Below the pieces are notes generated by a model. It was not told the origin of the DNA. It ran no database searches and saw only the letters and a list, made by a program, of their open reading frames with translations. Of a stretch of DNA of 6,202 nt, positions 5,336 to 6,202 are shown piece by piece (the stretch's first letter is position 1; every line of letters starts with the position of its first letter). A program made the position numbers and the translations under genes. This DNA comes from Actinomycetota bacterium (GTDB lineage Bacteria > Actinomycetota > Acidimicrobiia > Acidimicrobiales > JAFATL01): the NCBI GenBank assembly GCA_019243975.1, contig JAFATL010000369.1:1-6202 (forward strand), given 5' to 3'.

Positions 5336-6202
5336 ATGAGGGTGGTCGTCGTCGGCGGCGGAGGCCGCGAGCACGCGCTGGCCCACGTGCTGTCGCGCAC
5401 GGCCGACGTCGTGGCCACACCCGGCAACCCGGGCATCGCCAACTCGGTCGCCACCCCGCCCGAGGAGCTCGACGCCGACCTGTTCGTCGTCGGGCCGGAG
5501 GCGCCCCTCGTCGACGGCCTCGCCGACCGCCTCCGGGCCCAGGGCAAGCGGGTGTTCGGCCCCGGCGCCGACGGCGCTGCCCTCGAGGGCTCGAAGGCGT
5601 GGATGAAGCAGGTCGTGTCCGAAGCCGGCGTGCCGACGGCCCAGCACGGCACGTTCGACGACGCCGACGCGGCCGCCGGGTTCCTGCGCTCGCTCGCCCC
5701 GCCCTACGTGGTCAAAACCGACGGGCTGGCGGCAGGCAAGGGCGTGCTCGTCACGGAGACACTGGCCGACGCCATCGACGACGTCCGGGCCAAGCTGTCG
5801 GGCGCGTCGTTCGGCGAGGCCGGCCGCCGAGTGGTGGTGGAGGAGGGCATGCGCGGCCCAGAGCTGTCGGTGCTCGCCGTGTGCGACGGCACGGACGCGG
5901 TGCTGCTGCCGAGCGCGCAGGACTTCAAGCGGGCGTTCGACGGCGACACGGGGCCGAACACCGGCGGTATGGGCGCGTACTCGCCCGTGCCCGGCGTCGA
6001 CCTCGAGCAGCTCGACATCCTGGGGCGCTTCATCGAGCCCACGCTGCTGGCGCTGCGCAAGCGCGACATCGACTACCGAGGCGTGCTGTACGCCGGGCTG
6101 ATGTTCACCGAGGCGGGTCCGAAGCTGCTCGAGTTCAACGTGCGCTTCGGCGACCCGGAGGCGCAGGTGGTGCTGCCGCGGCTCGACGGCGATCTCGCCG
6201 CC
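5336..6202 (+). CDS. purD: Phosphoribosylamine-glycine ligase PurD (GAR synthetase), N-terminal 289 codons (3' end outside window)
   Basis: PurD joins phosphoribosylamine and glycine using ATP to give GAR, the second step of de novo purine synthesis, in the cytoplasm. The frame is open from the ATG at 5336 to the window edge: 289 whole codons of a protein usually about 420-430 residues long. The N-terminal GGGGREHAL (7-15) and VVGPEAPLV (51-59) are PurD hallmarks. The ATP-grasp domain shows LEGSKA (83-88), KTDGLAAGKG (127-136), DGDTGPNTGGMGAYSP and the family signature RFGDPEAQ (270-277, bases 6143-6166). The N-domain is unusually short: only 18 residues separate GNPG from VGPE, against about 33 in E. 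coli PurD as I remember it, and the helix in between appears to be missing. The start lies six bases after the purA stop and has no clear ribosome binding site, so translation may be coupled to purA. Confidence 0.97.
   Translation, partial: MRVVVVGGGGREHALAHVLSRTADVVATPGNPGIANSVATPPEELDADLFVVGPEAPLVDGLADRLRAQGKRVFGPGADGAALEGSKAWMKQVVSEAGVPTAQHGTFDDADAAAGFLRSLAPPYVVKTDGLAAGKGVLVTETLADAIDDVRAKLSGASFGEAGRRVVVEEGMRGPELSVLAVCDGTDAVLLPSAQDFKRAFDGDTGPNTGGMGAYSPVPGVDLEQLDILGRFIEPTLLALRKRDIDYRGVLYAGLMFTEAGPKLLEFNVRFGDPEAQVVLPRLDGDLAA

Noticed and set aside
4040..5647. 535-codon open frame on the minus strand across purA and the start of purD
   Set aside because: purA and purD are unmistakable on the plus strand. 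The antisense product is rich in Val, Leu, Gly, Asp and Arg, a typical shadow of GC-rich coding DNA.

Overview
The window is high-GC DNA with strong G/C preference at third codon positions. All five genes lie on the + strand and are closely packed. The ClpB and PurA proteins look actinobacterial. A TTGACA/TAG-type promoter and a possible leaderless GTG start fit the same group. I infer a member of the Actinobacteria (Actinomycetota), possibly class Acidimicrobiia. The class-level guess rests on general impression, not on a search.

Layout. Positions 1-1287 hold the 3' two thirds of clpB, a disaggregating AAA+ chaperone, cut by the window edge. Positions 1288-1401 are a short spacer with a possible weak terminator hairpin, a good TTGACA -35 box and a purine-rich ribosome binding site. 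Positions 1402-2670 encode an exported protein made of four tandem repeats of about 97 residues, rich in Asn, Thr, Ser and Gly. I do not recognise it as a named family. A perfect 14-bp hairpin closes this gene. Positions 2766-4004 encode a membrane-anchored or secreted zinc metallopeptidase with an HELTH motif, and its terminator hairpin includes the stop codon. Positions 4055-5329 are a complete purA. Positions 5336-6202 are the first 289 codons of purD, six bases after purA and cut by the right edge.

How the genes work together. purA and purD both belong to purine synthesis. PurD makes GAR early in the IMP pathway, and PurA commits IMP to AMP. Their 6-bp gap suggests one transcript. The two exported proteins in the middle each appear to have their own terminator, so they are probably separate transcription units between a chaperone gene and a purine operon. 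They may share an envelope or extracellular role, but nothing in the sequence proves it.

The least explained element is the four-repeat exported protein. Secondary points are a shortened sensor-1 loop in ClpB, a shortened N-domain in PurD, and compact expression signals around purA. I saw no tRNA, rRNA, CRISPR array, insertion sequence, phage gene or attachment site. No stretch longer than about 115 bases lacks a gene.
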